64,000 bases of DNA from Radicibacter daui (GTDB lineage Bacteria; Pseudomonadota; Alphaproteobacteria; Radicibacterales; Radicibacteraceae). This document shows, one piece after another, positions 1 to 8,701 of the stretch; the first letter of the stretch is position 1, and every line of letters begins with the position of its first letter. Under the pieces are notes generated by a model that was not told the origin of the DNA, made no database searches, and saw nothing but the letters and a program-made list of their open reading frames with translations. The stretch lies in contig CP131056.1 of NCBI GenBank assembly GCA_030657355.1, positions 2,748,501-2,812,500 on the forward strand, in the 5' to 3' direction. A program made the position numbers and the translations under genes.

Positions 1-945
1 GGCCAGAGCGGCAAGATAGCCGGCTATCTCATTCGCCGTTTTGCCCGCCTGTGGGCCGTGGTGATCCCGGCGCTGCTCCTGGCCGCCGCGCTCGACAGCA
101 TCGGCAGCCAGTGGCTGGGCGGGTTGGAGAGCGGCTTCTATCCGCGCCACATGATCCTGAACCGGGAGGGCATCGGCACGCTCGCCTGCAATGCCGTTTT
201 TCTTCAGACCCTCGCCTGCCGCCAATTCGGCACCAACCTGGCCCTGTGGTCGCTTGCCAACGAAGCGATCTATTACCTTCTGTTTCCGCTCGTCATCCTT
301 GGCTGGCAAAAGCGCGGCAGCCTGTCAGGTGCTTTGGCTCTTGTGACTGTTATCGGCGCCCTGCTGCTGGCAAGCATCATCCAGACCGAAGGCTCGTCGA
401 TCGGCATTTACATGGCGGTGTGGCTCTCGGGGGTAGTGGCGGGCCGTCTCGGAAAGAAAAGTCCACTGGGCATCGGGCTTTCGGCAGGGCTTTTTCTGAT
501 CTGGCTGCTGGGATGGCGCCTCTCTGGCCTTTACAACTCCTTCCGCATCGACAGCTGGCAATTGATCGCCAACGATCTGTGCCTGGCGGCCCTGCTGGCA
601 AATCTGCTCTGGGCCATGCGCAGCAGGCACATGGCCCATGCCCCGCCCTTCCCCGCTTTCAGCCGCTTCATGGCAGGCTTCAGCTTCTCGCTTTATGCCA
701 TCCATGTGCCCCTCTACATGCTGCTGGGGGCGCTCTACAACCGGCTGGGCCTCACGGTGCCGTTCACCGGAGACGGTTTGCAGCAGCTTTGCCTGCTGCT
801 CCTGAGCCTGCTGCTCATTCTGGCCATCAGCGCCCTGTTTGCCCGGCTCACGGAACGCCAGACAGGGCGCTGGCAGCACGCGCTTTGTTTCCTTGCCACC
901 AGCGCCGGGCTTATGGGCAAGCAGCGCTCCCGCGAGACCGGGTAA
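1..945 (+). CDS. Acyltransferase 3 family membrane protein (5' end cut by window)
   Basis: The reading frame is open from base 1, so the start lies outside the window; at least 314 residues are visible. Several hydrophobic segments and the motif LWSLANEAIYYLLFPL match the acyltransferase 3 (OafA/NodX-like) family, where a WS-x5-E/YY-type helix is typical. Such integral membrane enzymes transfer acyl groups, often acetyl, to surface sugars or other carbohydrates. The substrate cannot be told. The N-terminal catalytic His region is missing because of the window edge. It converges on the HxlR gene that follows. Confidence 0.75.
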   Translation, partial: GQSGKIAGYLIRRFARLWAVVIPALLLAAALDSIGSQWLGGLESGFYPRHMILNREGIGTLACNAVFLQTLACRQFGTNLALWSLANEAIYYLLFPLVILGWQKRGSLSGALALVTVIGALLLASIIQTEGSSIGIYMAVWLSGVVAGRLGKKSPLGIGLSAGLFLIWLLGWRLSGLYNSFRIDSWQLIANDLCLAALLANLLWAMRSRHMAHAPPFPAFSRFMAGFSFSLYAIHVPLYMLLGALYNRLGLTVPFTGDGLQQLCLLLLSLLLILAISALFARLTERQTGRWQHALCFLATSAGLMGKQRSRETG

Positions 946-978
946 CGCGCGACCTGTCGATCCGGCAGGAGCACGGCA

Positions 979-1422
979 TCACACATCGCCCTCACGGGCC
1001 TGAAAGGCGGCGCGCGCCTGCCGGATGCGGTCATGATAGGTGGCCGCCCATAACCACACGCCGCAAAAAGCCGCCCCCAGTTCCAGCCCCATATCCGTCA
1101 GGCTGTAATCGACATGCGGCGGAATGACCGGATGCACCGTCCGGGTCAGCAGCCCGTCACACTCCATCTGGCGCAGGGTCTTGGTCAGCATCTTCTGGCT
1201 GATACCCTCCACCCTGCGGCCGATTTCGCTGAAACGCAGCGAAGGCACGTCTTCCAGCGCTTCCAGAATCAGAAGAGTCCACTTGTCGGCGACATGGCCG
1301 ATGGTTTCACGCACCAGCGCGGCAAGCGCCGGGTCTTCCATCGCCGCCTCGATGCGTGCCTCAACCTCGGCAGCGGGAAGGCCGGTCATCGCCTGGCCAA
1401 AACGTACGGCAGAGGACGTCAT
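979..1422 (-). CDS. HxlR-family transcriptional regulator
   Basis: A 147-residue protein with a winged-helix HxlR domain at about residues 40-130: the signature 'HVADKWTLLILEAL' is followed by 'RFSEIGRRVEGISQKMLTKTLRQME' in shorter pieces, then a wing. HxlR proteins are small dimeric DNA-binding regulators, often sensing electrophiles or redox stress. It is divergent from the SDR at 1556, with a 133-bp shared intergenic region holding CTTAC/GTAAG inverted repeats, so it probably controls the SDR and itself. The N-terminal 35 residues are longer than in many HxlR members. Confidence 0.9.
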   Translation of the reverse strand: MTSSAVRFGQAMTGLPAAEVEARIEAAMEDPALAALVRETIGHVADKWTLLILEALEDVPSLRFSEIGRRVEGISQKMLTKTLRQMECDGLLTRTVHPVIPPHVDYSLTDMGLELGAAFCGVWLWAATYHDRIRQARAAFQAREGDV

Positions 1423-1424
1423 TG

Positions 1425-1468
1425 CTTACACTCTCTTTTGGGTAAGTATGGAACTTCATGGTGCTTAC
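1425..1468. promoter_or_regulatory. Candidate HxlR operator region (CTTAC / GTAAG / CTTAC)
   Basis: Between the divergent HxlR and SDR genes the 5-mer CTTAC occurs at 1425-1429, its reverse complement GTAAG at 1442-1446, and CTTAC again at 1464-1468. The short inverted repeats could be half sites for the HxlR dimer. Five-base arms are weak evidence, so this is a suggestion from position and symmetry only. Confidence 0.3.
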
Positions 1469-1555
1469 TTTCCAAAATATAGCACCAACCCTATCTTCCG
1501 GTCACGCAAGCGCTTGCCCCTCCCTTTCCCCCGGAATCCACAAAAGGGTTTCAAG

Positions 1556-2305
1556 ATGCAGATGACAGGCAACACCATTCTCATCACCGGTGGTGGCAGC
1601 GGCATTGGCAAAGGCCTTGCCGAGGCCCTGCACGCACGCGGCAACCAGGTGATCATCGCCGGGCGCCACCAGGCAGTGCTTGAGGCCGTGACGGCCGCCA
1701 ATCCCGGCATGGCGGCGCTGGAGCTGGATATTGCCGATCCCGCCTCCATTACCCGCTTTGCCAGCTCGGTCACCGAAGCCTATCCGGACCTCAATATCGT
1801 CATCCAGAATGCCGGCATCATGCGCCTTGAAAAGGCGGAAGATGCCGCGGCGAGCCTTGCCGTTGCCGAGGAGTCAATCACAACCAACCTGCTCGGCCCC
1901 ATCCGGCTGACCGCCGCGCTGCTGCCGCATCTGTGCACCCGGCCGGCAGCGACCCTGATGACCGTGTCCTCCGGCCTTGCCTTTGTGCCGCTGGCCGGCA
2001 CGCCGAGCTACGGTGCCACCAAAGCCGCGATCCATAGCTGGACCATGTCGATGCGCCACCAGCTGCGAAACACCCCGGTCGAGGTGATCGAACTGGTGCC
2101 GCCTTATGTGCAGACCCGGTTGCTGACACCGGGACAGGAAAACGACCCCGCTGCCATGCCGCTGGCCGACTTTATCGCCGAGACCATGGGCATTCTCGAA
2201 AGCGGCCCGGTGGAAGAAGTGGTGGTCGGGCGGTGCCGCCCGCTGCGCTTTGCCGCCGAGAATGGAATGACGGCCACGATGTTCGCCGCGCTGGCAAACC
2301 ACTGA
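1556..2305 (+). CDS. Short-chain dehydrogenase/reductase (SDR, DltE-like)
   Basis: A 249-residue classical SDR. The N-terminal cofactor motif TGGGSGIG (residues 9-16), the NAG motif in 'VIQNAG', the catalytic Ser in 'TVSSGLAF' and the Y-x3-K pair in 'SYGATKAA' are all visible, so it should be an active NAD(P)-dependent oxidoreductase. The ATG at 1556 is chosen because the Rossmann fold begins right after it, although the frame is open upstream. Divergent from the HxlR gene, which suggests induction by the same chemical signal. Substrate unknown. Confidence 0.9.
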   Translation: MQMTGNTILITGGGSGIGKGLAEALHARGNQVIIAGRHQAVLEAVTAANPGMAALELDIADPASITRFASSVTEAYPDLNIVIQNAGIMRLEKAEDAAASLAVAEESITTNLLGPIRLTAALLPHLCTRPAATLMTVSSGLAFVPLAGTPSYGATKAAIHSWTMSMRHQLRNTPVEVIELVPPYVQTRLLTPGQENDPAAMPLADFIAETMGILESGPVEEVVVGRCRPLRFAAENGMTATMFAALANH

Positions 2306-2322
2306 GCACAGCGCCGGCCATT

Positions 2323-2363
2323 TCCTGCCGGAGCGCAGACTCCCCTTCAAAGCTCCGGCAGGA
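2323..2363. terminator. Convergent hairpin between SDR and nucleosidase genes
   Basis: A perfect 12-bp inverted repeat, TCCTGCCGGAGC (2323-2334) and GCTCCGGCAGGA (2352-2363), flanks a 17-nt loop. The right arm lies inside the last codons of the minus-strand nucleosidase gene and its stop codon is in the loop. Its place between two convergent genes suggests a bidirectional terminator, though there is no strong T-run. Confidence 0.5.
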
Positions 2364-3108
2364 GCGCCCGCAGCACGATGGCGGCATTTTCAGCGGCATG
2401 CGGAAGGAAAGCGCCGATATCGGTGTGGCTTTCCTCCCCGGCCAGATCGCTGAGAGAACGGATGACAAGGCTCGGCAGGCCAAACCGTTCGCCAACCTGT
2501 GCGATGGCCGCCCCCTCCATCTCGATCGCCTGCGCGTCATAGGTGGAGAAGAAGCGCTTTCGCGTCACTTCGCAGTTCAGAAAACTGTCGCCGGTGATGA
2601 CGGTGCCCATGAGGAGGCGCGGCGTGCGGGGCGCAAGGCCAGGCAGTTCCAGCACCGGCAGGGTGATGCCCTTGATGGCAGCGGCAAGGCGCGCCTCAAG
2701 CGCGGCTTCCAGATAATAACCGTGGGTGGCATCCACCTCCGGCAGCGGAAAGGCCCCCGGCTGGTAGGTGCGGATTTCCCCGCCCACCAGCGCGCCATAA
2801 TCATGCTGCACCAGCTTGCGCGCCACCACCACGTCGCCCACTTCCAGCGCCGGGTCAAGGCCGCCGGCAACACCGGTAAAGGCAAGCGCCGAGACGCCGA
2901 AATGCTGGGCCAGCAGCGTGGCGGCAATCGCGGCATTTACCTTGCCAACCCCGCATTCCACGAACACCGTCGGCACATCGCCCAGATGGCCGACGAAAAA
3001 GCGCATGCCGGCAAGTTCAACCACCTTGCCTGCCGTCTCCGAAGCGACGGCCATGAGTTCCTGCGACAGGGCGGAGATGATGCCAACGGGGGGATGGTTT
3101 CTGCCCAT
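2347..3108 (-). CDS. 5'-methylthioadenosine/S-adenosylhomocysteine nucleosidase-like protein
   Basis: A 253-residue PNP/UDP phosphorylase superfamily protein. It begins with 'VGIISALSQEL' (the MTAN start GIIGAMxxE), contains 'VECGVGKVNAAI', 'FTGVAGGLDP' and 'QAIEMEGAAIAQV', where the Met-Glu pair binds the ribose, and ends with 'SLSDLAG', whose Asp acts on the base. MTAN enzymes cleave the glycosidic bond of MTA or SAH and release adenine in methyl-donor recycling. No mtnN-linked genes are adjacent. An AAGGAGG lies about 12 bases upstream of the ATG, slightly far. A hopanoid-type or purine nucleosidase role is possible. Confidence 0.82.
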   Translation of the reverse strand: MGRNHPPVGIISALSQELMAVASETAGKVVELAGMRFFVGHLGDVPTVFVECGVGKVNAAIAATLLAQHFGVSALAFTGVAGGLDPALEVGDVVVARKLVQHDYGALVGGEIRTYQPGAFPLPEVDATHGYYLEAALEARLAAAIKGITLPVLELPGLAPRTPRLLMGTVITGDSFLNCEVTRKRFFSTYDAQAIEMEGAAIAQVGERFGLPSLVIRSLSDLAGEESHTDIGAFLPHAAENAAIVLRALLPEL

Positions 3109-3238
3109 GAGGTAAGCCGGCCTCCTTATAAGCCAAATTGTCTAAAAATAGTGTCGCCGATGAATTAAATTCCCATCCCGCAAACCGGCCGCAACTAACG
3201 GATTACATAGAGAAATCCGCCTCTGCAGTCCTTTTCGC

Positions 3239-3258
3239 TCCGGCGGGGCTCCGCCGGA
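3239..3258 (+). other. GC-rich stem-loop upstream of the ROK gene
   Basis: TCCGGCGG (3239-3246) pairs with CCGCCGGA (3251-3258) around the loop GGCT. It lies between the nucleosidase promoter side and the ROK regulator start. No T-run follows, so it may be an RNA structure in the ROK leader rather than a terminator. Confidence 0.35.
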
Positions 3259-3347
3259 ACTTCGCTTAATTTTCCATGTTTTTGCGGCTAATTCGAATTT
3301 AAACTGTCGCCCAGCAGAAGAATTCGAGAAGTGCGAACGCGCCCCAG

Positions 3348-4553
3348 ATGTCGATCATGAAACCGGAGGCGGAAAGCAGCCGCCTCGCCAACCGCTACCG
3401 GCTGACGCAGATGCTGCGCACCGCCGGCCCTACCGCGCGAATTGATCTTGGGGCGGCCACCGGCCTCAGCCCGGCAACCGTCTCGGCCATCACCGCCGAA
3501 ATGATGCGCGACGGGCAACTGGTGGAGCTGAAGGGCGGCGTTGGAGAGAACGGATCGACCGGGCGCGGCCGGCCCAAAATCCTTGTCGACCTTGATCCGG
3601 AAGCCGGCTTCGTGGTGGCGGTAAAGCTCTCCATCAATGATGTGCAGCTGATGGTGGGGGATTATCGCGGCCAGATAGCCCGCCTGACGCATGTAGCGCT
3701 CAACACCCTCGCCCTTACCGGCCAGCAGCTTATCGATACCCTCATCGGCCACATCGAAAAGCTGCGGCAGGAGGAAGAGGGCAAGTACCGGCGGCTGCTC
3801 GGCATCGGCCTTGCCGCCCAGGGGCTGGTGGCGGAGGGGCGCCTCGTCTGGAGCCCCGCCCTTTCCGCCCGCAATGTGGACCTTGCCGGCGCGCTTGCCG
3901 AACGGTTCCACTGCGCGGTTTCGGTGGAGAATGATGCCAACTGCATCGCCCTTGCCCTCAAAAGCCAGGCTGCCTACCGCGCCTATGACGATATCGCCGT
4001 CATCATGCTGGGTTACGGCATCGGCATGGGGCTCATCCTCGGCGGGGCGCTTTACAAGGGCCGTTCCGGCGCGGCCGCCGAATTCGGCCATACCAAGTTC
4101 CAGCCCGACGGGCCGATGTGCCAGTGCGGCAAACGCGGCTGCGTGGAGACCTATATCAGCGACTATGCGCTCTACCGCGACGCACGGCTGACGCTCGACC
4201 TGCCGGATGGCGATGCCGCCCATCCGTCTGAAGAGCAGATGGCCTGGCTCAGCGAGGCGGCGGCCAGCGGTAACCCGGTGGCGCTTGGCCTCTTTGAGCA
4301 GGCGGGGCGTGTGCTGGGCCACGGCATTGCCAATGTGATTGCCATGCTCGCCCCGCAGAAGGTGCTGATCTCCGGCGCCGGCGTTCGTGCCTTCTCCTTC
4401 ATGGAGCCGGCGATGCGCAACAGCCTGGAGCATTCGCTGGTGGATGAGCTGGTGAAGGGCAGCGAGGTGGAAGCGGTCGCCTGGGACAAGGACATGACCG
4501 GCCTTGGCATCATCGCACAGCTGCTGGATCTGGCAGAGCGCCCGGGCGCCTGA
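3348..4553 (+). CDS. xylR: ROK-family transcriptional repressor, probably the xylose repressor
   Basis: A 401-residue protein with an N-terminal winged helix-turn-helix (residues about 12-60, 'TGLSPATVSAITAEM') and a ROK sugar-kinase-like domain. Visible ROK features are 'ENDANC' (194-199), 'EFGHTK' (245-250) and the zinc motif C-x-C-x4-C (C258, C260, C265). The ATP-binding DxGxT loop is degenerate, as expected for a repressor rather than a kinase. It lies tail to tail with xylA, and an inverted repeat resembling ROK XylR operators is found upstream of xylA, hence the assignment. The start may instead be the ATG three codons later (3357). The sugar sensed is inferred, not shown. Confidence 0.8.
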   Translation: MSIMKPEAESSRLANRYRLTQMLRTAGPTARIDLGAATGLSPATVSAITAEMMRDGQLVELKGGVGENGSTGRGRPKILVDLDPEAGFVVAVKLSINDVQLMVGDYRGQIARLTHVALNTLALTGQQLIDTLIGHIEKLRQEEEGKYRRLLGIGLAAQGLVAEGRLVWSPALSARNVDLAGALAERFHCAVSVENDANCIALALKSQAAYRAYDDIAVIMLGYGIGMGLILGGALYKGRSGAAAEFGHTKFQPDGPMCQCGKRGCVETYISDYALYRDARLTLDLPDGDAAHPSEEQMAWLSEAAASGNPVALGLFEQAGRVLGHGIANVIAMLAPQKVLISGAGVRAFSFMEPAMRNSLEHSLVDELVKGSEVEAVAWDKDMTGLGIIAQLLDLAERPGA

Positions 4554-4597
4554 GCGTTTCCCCGTTCGTACATAAAAAGAAGGGAGAGAACCCGCGG

Positions 4598-4631
4598 GGG
4601 CGGGATCCCTCCCCTTCATCCCGCCCTTTTT
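4598..4631 (+). terminator. Rho-independent terminator after the ROK gene
   Basis: GGGCGGGAT (4598-4606) pairs perfectly with ATCCCGCCC (4618-4626), followed by TTTTT (4627-4631). A second GGGCGGG at 4635-4641 can pair with the same CCCGCCC, so an alternative hairpin is possible. It ends the ROK transcript before the convergent xylA gene. Confidence 0.85.
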
Positions 4632-4782
4632 GTGGGGCGGGCAAGGCGCCTTTCCTTCAAACGGGGGAAGAAGGAAAGATCACCTGGGAGCCAGATGCCT
4701 CCCGCCTAGCGCTGTGCCGGGCGAAAGCCAGGGAAAACCGGGGTCAGGCAGCCAAGAACCCGCACGGCCCCGGGACACGTGA

Positions 4783-6108
4783 TCAGCCGACCGAATAGAT
4801 GGCCCGGTTGACGATGTTTTCGAGATGCTCCTGCCGGCCGCTGACCGGCTTTACCGTTGCCGAAGCCTCACGGCCATGGGCGGCTGCTTCCGCCAGCGTC
4901 AGCTTGCCGGAAAGCGCCTTCTGGCCGAAAGCGCCGTTCCAGCCGGCATAACGCGCTTCCACGATGCCCGGCAGCTCGCCGCTTTCGATGAGCGCGGCCG
5001 CCTTGATGAGGGAAAGCGCCATTACATCCATCGCCCCGATATGGGCGTGGAAAAGATCGGCCGCATCGATGCTCTGGCGGCGCACCTTGGTATCGAAATT
5101 GAAGCCGCCGGTGCCAAGGCCACCCGCCCGCAGGATTTCGTAACAGGCGAGCGTCATTTCCTCGACGCTGTTGGGGAACTGGTCGGTATCCCAGCCATTC
5201 TGATAATCGCCGCGGTTAGCATCGACGCTGCCCAGAATGCCGAGCGAGGCCGCCACCGCCAGCTCATGCTGGAAGCTGTGACCGGCAAGCGTGGCGTGGT
5301 TGACCTCGATATTCGCCTTCACTTCCTTTTCCAGCCCGAAGCGCTGCAGGAAGCCGTAAACGGTGGCGACATCGTAGTCATACTGGTGCTTGGTCGGCTC
5401 CATCGGCTTGGGCTCGATAAGGATGGTGCCCTTGAAGCCGATCTTGTGCTTGTGCTCCACCACCATGGTGAGGAAGCGGCCAAACTGTTCGGCCTCGCGC
5501 TTCATGTCGGTGTTGAGCAGCGTGTCGTAGCCTTCACGCCCGCCCCACAGCACATAATTCTCGCCGCCCAGCTTCTGGGTCGCGGCCATGGCGCCTTCCA
5601 CCTGCGCGGCGGCGCAGGCAAACACTTCCGGATCGGGATTGGTGGAGGCGCCCGCCATATAACGCGGGTGGGAGAAGACGTTGGCCGTGCCCCAGAGCAG
5701 GCGAATGCCGGTCTCTTCCATCTTCCGTCCGGCATAATCGACCATCGCCTCGAGATTTCGGGCAAGGGCTTTCAGGTCGTTGATGCCGGGCGAGATGTCG
5801 ACGTCATGGAAGGTCCAGAACGGTGCGCCGAGCCGGCTCATGAAGGCAAAGGCGCTGTCCATCTTCTCGCGGGCACGGGCCATGTCGTCGCCGGGCTGCT
5901 GCCAGCTGCGCCCCAGCGTGCCGGGGCCGAACATGTCGCTGCCATCCCAGCAGAAGCTGTGCCAGTAACAAACGGCAAAGCGCAGATGCTCTTCCAGCGT
6001 CTTGCCCATCACCTTGCGGTTCTTGTCATAGAAGCGGAAGGCGTGCGGATTCTTGCTCGCCGGGCCTTCGAAAGGCACGGGCGCGAAAGCGTCAAACAGG
6101 GTGGTCAT
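4783..6108 (-). CDS. xylA: Xylose isomerase
   Basis: A 441-residue protein of the usual length for class II xylose isomerases, which convert D-xylose to D-xylulose in the cytoplasm with two divalent metals. Recognisable pieces are '[10 protein letters not shown]' (catalytic His/Asp region), '[17 protein letters not shown]', '[13 protein letters not shown]' and '[15 protein letters not shown]', which contain the metal ligands. The frame is open 41 codons further upstream, but [11 protein letters not shown] at 6108 is the normal family start. xylB and a xylose transporter are not in the window. It is probably repressed by the ROK protein through the palindrome at 6183-6203. Confidence 0.97.
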   Translation of the reverse strand: MTTLFDAFAPVPFEGPASKNPHAFRFYDKNRKVMGKTLEEHLRFAVCYWHSFCWDGSDMFGPGTLGRSWQQPGDDMARAREKMDSAFAFMSRLGAPFWTFHDVDISPGINDLKALARNLEAMVDYAGRKMEETGIRLLWGTANVFSHPRYMAGASTNPDPEVFACAAAQVEGAMAATQKLGGENYVLWGGREGYDTLLNTDMKREAEQFGRFLTMVVEHKHKIGFKGTILIEPKPMEPTKHQYDYDVATVYGFLQRFGLEKEVKANIEVNHATLAGHSFQHELAVAASLGILGSVDANRGDYQNGWDTDQFPNSVEEMTLACYEILRAGGLGTGGFNFDTKVRRQSIDAADLFHAHIGAMDVMALSLIKAAALIESGELPGIVEARYAGWNGAFGQKALSGKLTLAEAAAHGREASATVKPVSGRQEHLENIVNRAIYSVG

Positions 6109-6182
6109 CTCTGGTGTGCTTCCTCGGGCAAAAGCGCCTTCAGCTCCGCCCCGCCGGTGCTCCAGCTTTGAACGGCAGCGCT

Positions 6183-6203
6183 TTATTTTATGTGTAAAAA
6201 TAA
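6183..6203. promoter_or_regulatory. Candidate ROK (XylR) operator upstream of xylA
   Basis: A perfect inverted repeat, TTATTTT (6183-6189) and AAAATAA (6197-6203), with a 7-base spacer ATGTGTA. It lies 75 bases upstream of the xylA start and is AT-rich in a GC-rich genome. Operators of ROK repressors such as XylR and NagC commonly have TTA-TTT...AAA-TAA-like arms of this spacing, so binding by the neighbouring ROK protein is likely. Confidence 0.65.
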
Positions 6204-6306
6204 TACTGGCGAACGCCACGAGGGGAGTCAAACGGATTTGGCGTCAGTGAGACGCGATATTCGGCTAAATAGTGGCCCTGCAGGCAGAAATGGGAGAAAG
6301 AGAAAA

Positions 6307-6921
6307 ATGGGGAGTTGGTTCACGGAATGCTTACGCTTGGCGACGAGAGCCCCCGAACCCCAGACCAAACGCTTCTTTCTCGGGCTTGCGACGCTGCTTC
6401 CTCTGCAGGTCGGGCCGGCTTTTGCCAGCGGCGCCGTTACCGTCGAAAGCAACAACTACCATACAGCCAGCACCGCGGCCGAAGCCGCGCTCGACAATAT
6501 CCTGAAACAGGACAATGCCGACGGAACATTAAACTTGTTTATTCTTAAGCGCCCGGATCGGGACTTATCGGCGGATATCCTGTTCTCCGGCCTTTTCACC
6601 CCGGCTCTGGAAGCCGCGTGGGCCGAGGCGGAGACAGAGGCTGTAGCAAAGCAGTGTAGTGGACAATATGACGAGGACTACATCTGCGGACTAGATTATA
6701 GCCCATTACTCTGCGCCCAGGATATCTCTGAAGATGGTTACCTCTATCAGACTGGGCACAGCGACGGAAACACTGCCCTTATATCAGTGCGCTGGCCCTG
6801 GCTCGACCAGCCAGTCGCGACCTACCGGATCGTCTTGCAAAATGGCAAGTGGCTGCTTGATGGCGTTACATGCCTGCCCGATGGGACTGACTTCAATCCC
6901 AGCAACGGGCCCCGGGGCTAA
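6307..6921 (+). CDS. Exported protein of unknown function, DUF3828-like
   Basis: A 204-residue protein with an N-terminal signal peptide: basic residues 'TKR', then 'FFLGLATLLPLQVGPAFASG' with an AxA-type cleavage site. The start at 6307 is preceded by GGGAGAAAG; a longer open frame upstream has no sign of being coding. The mature part has 'DYSPLLCAQD' and 'TYRIVLQNGKWLLDGVTC', reminiscent of small secreted DUF3828-type domains with two conserved Cys. Function unknown. Base composition is more AT-rich than its neighbours. Divergent from xylA with a 198-bp gap. Confidence 0.7.
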   Translation: MGSWFTECLRLATRAPEPQTKRFFLGLATLLPLQVGPAFASGAVTVESNNYHTASTAAEAALDNILKQDNADGTLNLFILKRPDRDLSADILFSGLFTPALEAAWAEAETEAVAKQCSGQYDEDYICGLDYSPLLCAQDISEDGYLYQTGHSDGNTALISVRWPWLDQPVATYRIVLQNGKWLLDGVTCLPDGTDFNPSNGPRG

Positions 6922-6951
6922 CCAGAAAGTCCGGTTAGATAGCGCTGAAAG

Positions 6952-6975
6952 AAAAAAGCCGCACCGAAGCGCAGC
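6952..6975 (-). terminator. Rho-independent terminator of tRNA-Phe
   Basis: On the minus strand GCTGCGC pairs (two G-U wobbles) with GTGCGGC around a TTCG tetraloop, and six T residues follow. It sits 30 bases downstream of the tRNA-Phe 3' end, so it should end that transcript. Confidence 0.8.
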
Positions 6976-7004
6976 CTTATTAAAATTCAGAGCCGAAGAA
7001 AAGA

Positions 7005-7080
7005 TGGTGCCCGGGGACAGAATTGAACTGCCGACACTGCGATTTTCAGTCGCATGCTCTACCAACTGAGCTACCCGGGC
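7005..7080 (-). tRNA. tRNA-Phe (anticodon GAA)
   Basis: The minus strand folds into a 76-nt cloverleaf. The acceptor arms GCCCGGG and CCCGGGC pair perfectly, the D-arm contains AGCTCAGTTGGTAGAGC, the anticodon loop is CTGAAAA with GAA, the T-loop is TTCAATT, and the CCA end is encoded (7005-7007). It lies next to yacG, as in many alphaproteobacteria. Confidence 0.97.
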
Positions 7081-7179
7081 ACTGCCGCCTTGGTGCGGGC
7101 GATGGAGCCGGAGAACCGGGGCCATCGCGCGGCGTGAGCGGGTTTTTAGAGAAGCCGGACGGGGCTGTAAAGCCTAAAT

Positions 7180-7425
7180 TTAATCTTCATGACGATCTTC
7201 TTCTCCGGGACGCGCAAGGCCGCCATCTTCCGGAAATTCATCTTCATCCTCAGGCTTTTGCGGGATGGTATAGCTCTCGGTAAACCAGTTGCCGAGATCG
7301 ACGTCGCGGCAGCGCGGCGAACAGAAGGGCCGCGTACGCTTGCGCGTCGGCGCCCCGCAGATGGGGCAGGTGCGGCCGGGCAGGACTTCATCGATATAGG
7401 GCTGCTGGCGGCTGGTATCACTCAT
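7180..7425 (-). CDS. yacG: DNA gyrase inhibitor YacG (zinc-binding)
   Basis: An 81-residue protein with the YacG zinc-finger C-P-I-C...F-C-S-P-R-C (residues about 20-40) followed by 'RDVDLGNWFTESYTIP', the family hallmark. YacG binds the GyrB C-terminal region and inhibits supercoiling. The start at 7425 (MSDTSRQ) is taken because the frame upstream shows no conserved sequence. It is the last gene of the infA-maf-rng-yacG series, 125 bases after the RNase gene. Confidence 0.95.
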   Translation of the reverse strand: MSDTSRQQPYIDEVLPGRTCPICGAPTRKRTRPFCSPRCRDVDLGNWFTESYTIPQKPEDEDEFPEDGGLARPGEEDRHED

Positions 7426-7550
7426 GGTCTTCTCCCGGGCCGGCAACCACCGCTCCAGAACGGGAGGATGCCGGAAACAATCTGCTTGCGACACCCGATA
7501 GACGCTGCAGGCCACCTTCGCAACCCCATGGGCGCTTGGGCGATGGCGGT

Positions 7551-8666
7551 TTATTCAGCCTTGCTACCGGCCGCCAGCAAACGGCCCAGCGGCTCGCCCC
7601 GGCGGGTGCGCACCATCTCGACAAGGCCGAGGCGGGTAATGCCGAGCACCTGCAGGCCGGCCGGGTCCTTCGCCGCCTCATGCCGCAAGAGGGCAAGCAG
7701 CGGCTCGCGCGCGGCGGCGGGCACATCGATAAAATCGGCAATGATGATGCCGCCGAGATTGCGCAGGCGCAGCTCGGTCAGCAGGCGGCGCGCAGCGCGC
7801 TGGTTGGCCTCCACCGGCGACAAGCTACCGCCATTGACGTCAATCGCAACCAGCGCCTCCGTCTCCTCGATCACCAGGCTTGCCCCCTGCCCCAGATCGA
7901 CCCGGGTGGAAAGGAGCGTGGCAATGGCGCCTTCCAGATCTGTCAACTCAAAGAGAGCGGGCGTGCCCTTGTAGTCCTCGACCTGCATTTGGGCCGGCAG
8001 TGCAGCGCGGCGCGCCGGCGGCAACAGGCCATAGCTGGAATCGATACGCAGGCGATATACGGCCTCGCCATAAGCCGTCAGCGCCCTTTCCAGCGCGTCA
8101 GGCGCCGGGCGCAACAGGCGCGGGCTGTTGCCGGCGCCAAAATCGGCCATCAGCCGGTCGGCTTCAGCGGCAAGACGCCCTGCCTCCGCCCGCACCTCTT
8201 CGGGCGCAGCATCGCTGGCGGCAGTGCGCACCACCCAGCCATGCGGCAGGTCGGACAGCAACTGGCGCCACGGGCCTGCCGGTCCCTTGATTTTTTCAGA
8301 GACGCGCACCTTGCGCCCTCCGGCAAGACACAGGCACCAACGGCCAGTGAAGACGGCCTCGGGCTCCACCTGGGCAGCCTTGCTGCCGGTGGCATCGCGG
8401 CTCACCGTTGCCAGAAACAGCCGGTCATCATCCGGCGCGCGGGGAGCCCAGCCCTCAAGGCCGTCGGCAAGACGCAGAAAGGCCCCGCCCGCGCCGCTGA
8501 TCCGGCGGCCGGCGCGGGCGGCATAAATGGCGCCGACAAGGCTCGGCCGGGCGGCATGATCGACAAACAGATCGGCAAGGTTGCCGTCCGCAAGCACGGC
8601 AACCCGGGTGAGCGGGCCTTGCCGGTCCACCCACAGTTCGATCTCGCCTGTTTGTGCTGAAACCAT
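7551..8666 (-). CDS. rng: Ribonuclease E/G family protein, short form
   Basis: A 371-residue Rne/Rng-family endoribonuclease. The catalytic metal-binding segments are visible: 'ALVAIDVNGGSL' (Asp and Asn) and 'GGIIIADFIDVP' (second Asp). It is shorter than E. coli RNase G (489) and lacks the C-P-x-C zinc-link, so the tetramer contact found in RNase E is absent. Family members process 5' ends of rRNA and degrade mRNA. It lies 35 bases downstream of maf, with yacG next. Some alphaproteobacteria carry this short paralogue beside a full-length RNase E. Confidence 0.88.
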   Translation of the reverse strand: MVSAQTGEIELWVDRQGPLTRVAVLADGNLADLFVDHAARPSLVGAIYAARAGRRISGAGGAFLRLADGLEGWAPRAPDDDRLFLATVSRDATGSKAAQVEPEAVFTGRWCLCLAGGRKVRVSEKIKGPAGPWRQLLSDLPHGWVVRTAASDAAPEEVRAEAGRLAAEADRLMADFGAGNSPRLLRPAPDALERALTAYGEAVYRLRIDSSYGLLPPARRAALPAQMQVEDYKGTPALFELTDLEGAIATLLSTRVDLGQGASLVIEETEALVAIDVNGGSLSPVEANQRAARRLLTELRLRNLGGIIIADFIDVPAAAREPLLALLRHEAAKDPAGLQVLGITRLGLVEMVRTRRGEPLGRLLAAGSKAE

Positions 8667-8701
8667 AGTGCGGCCCGCCTCAATAGCGCCCGGCCAGAAC
8701 T

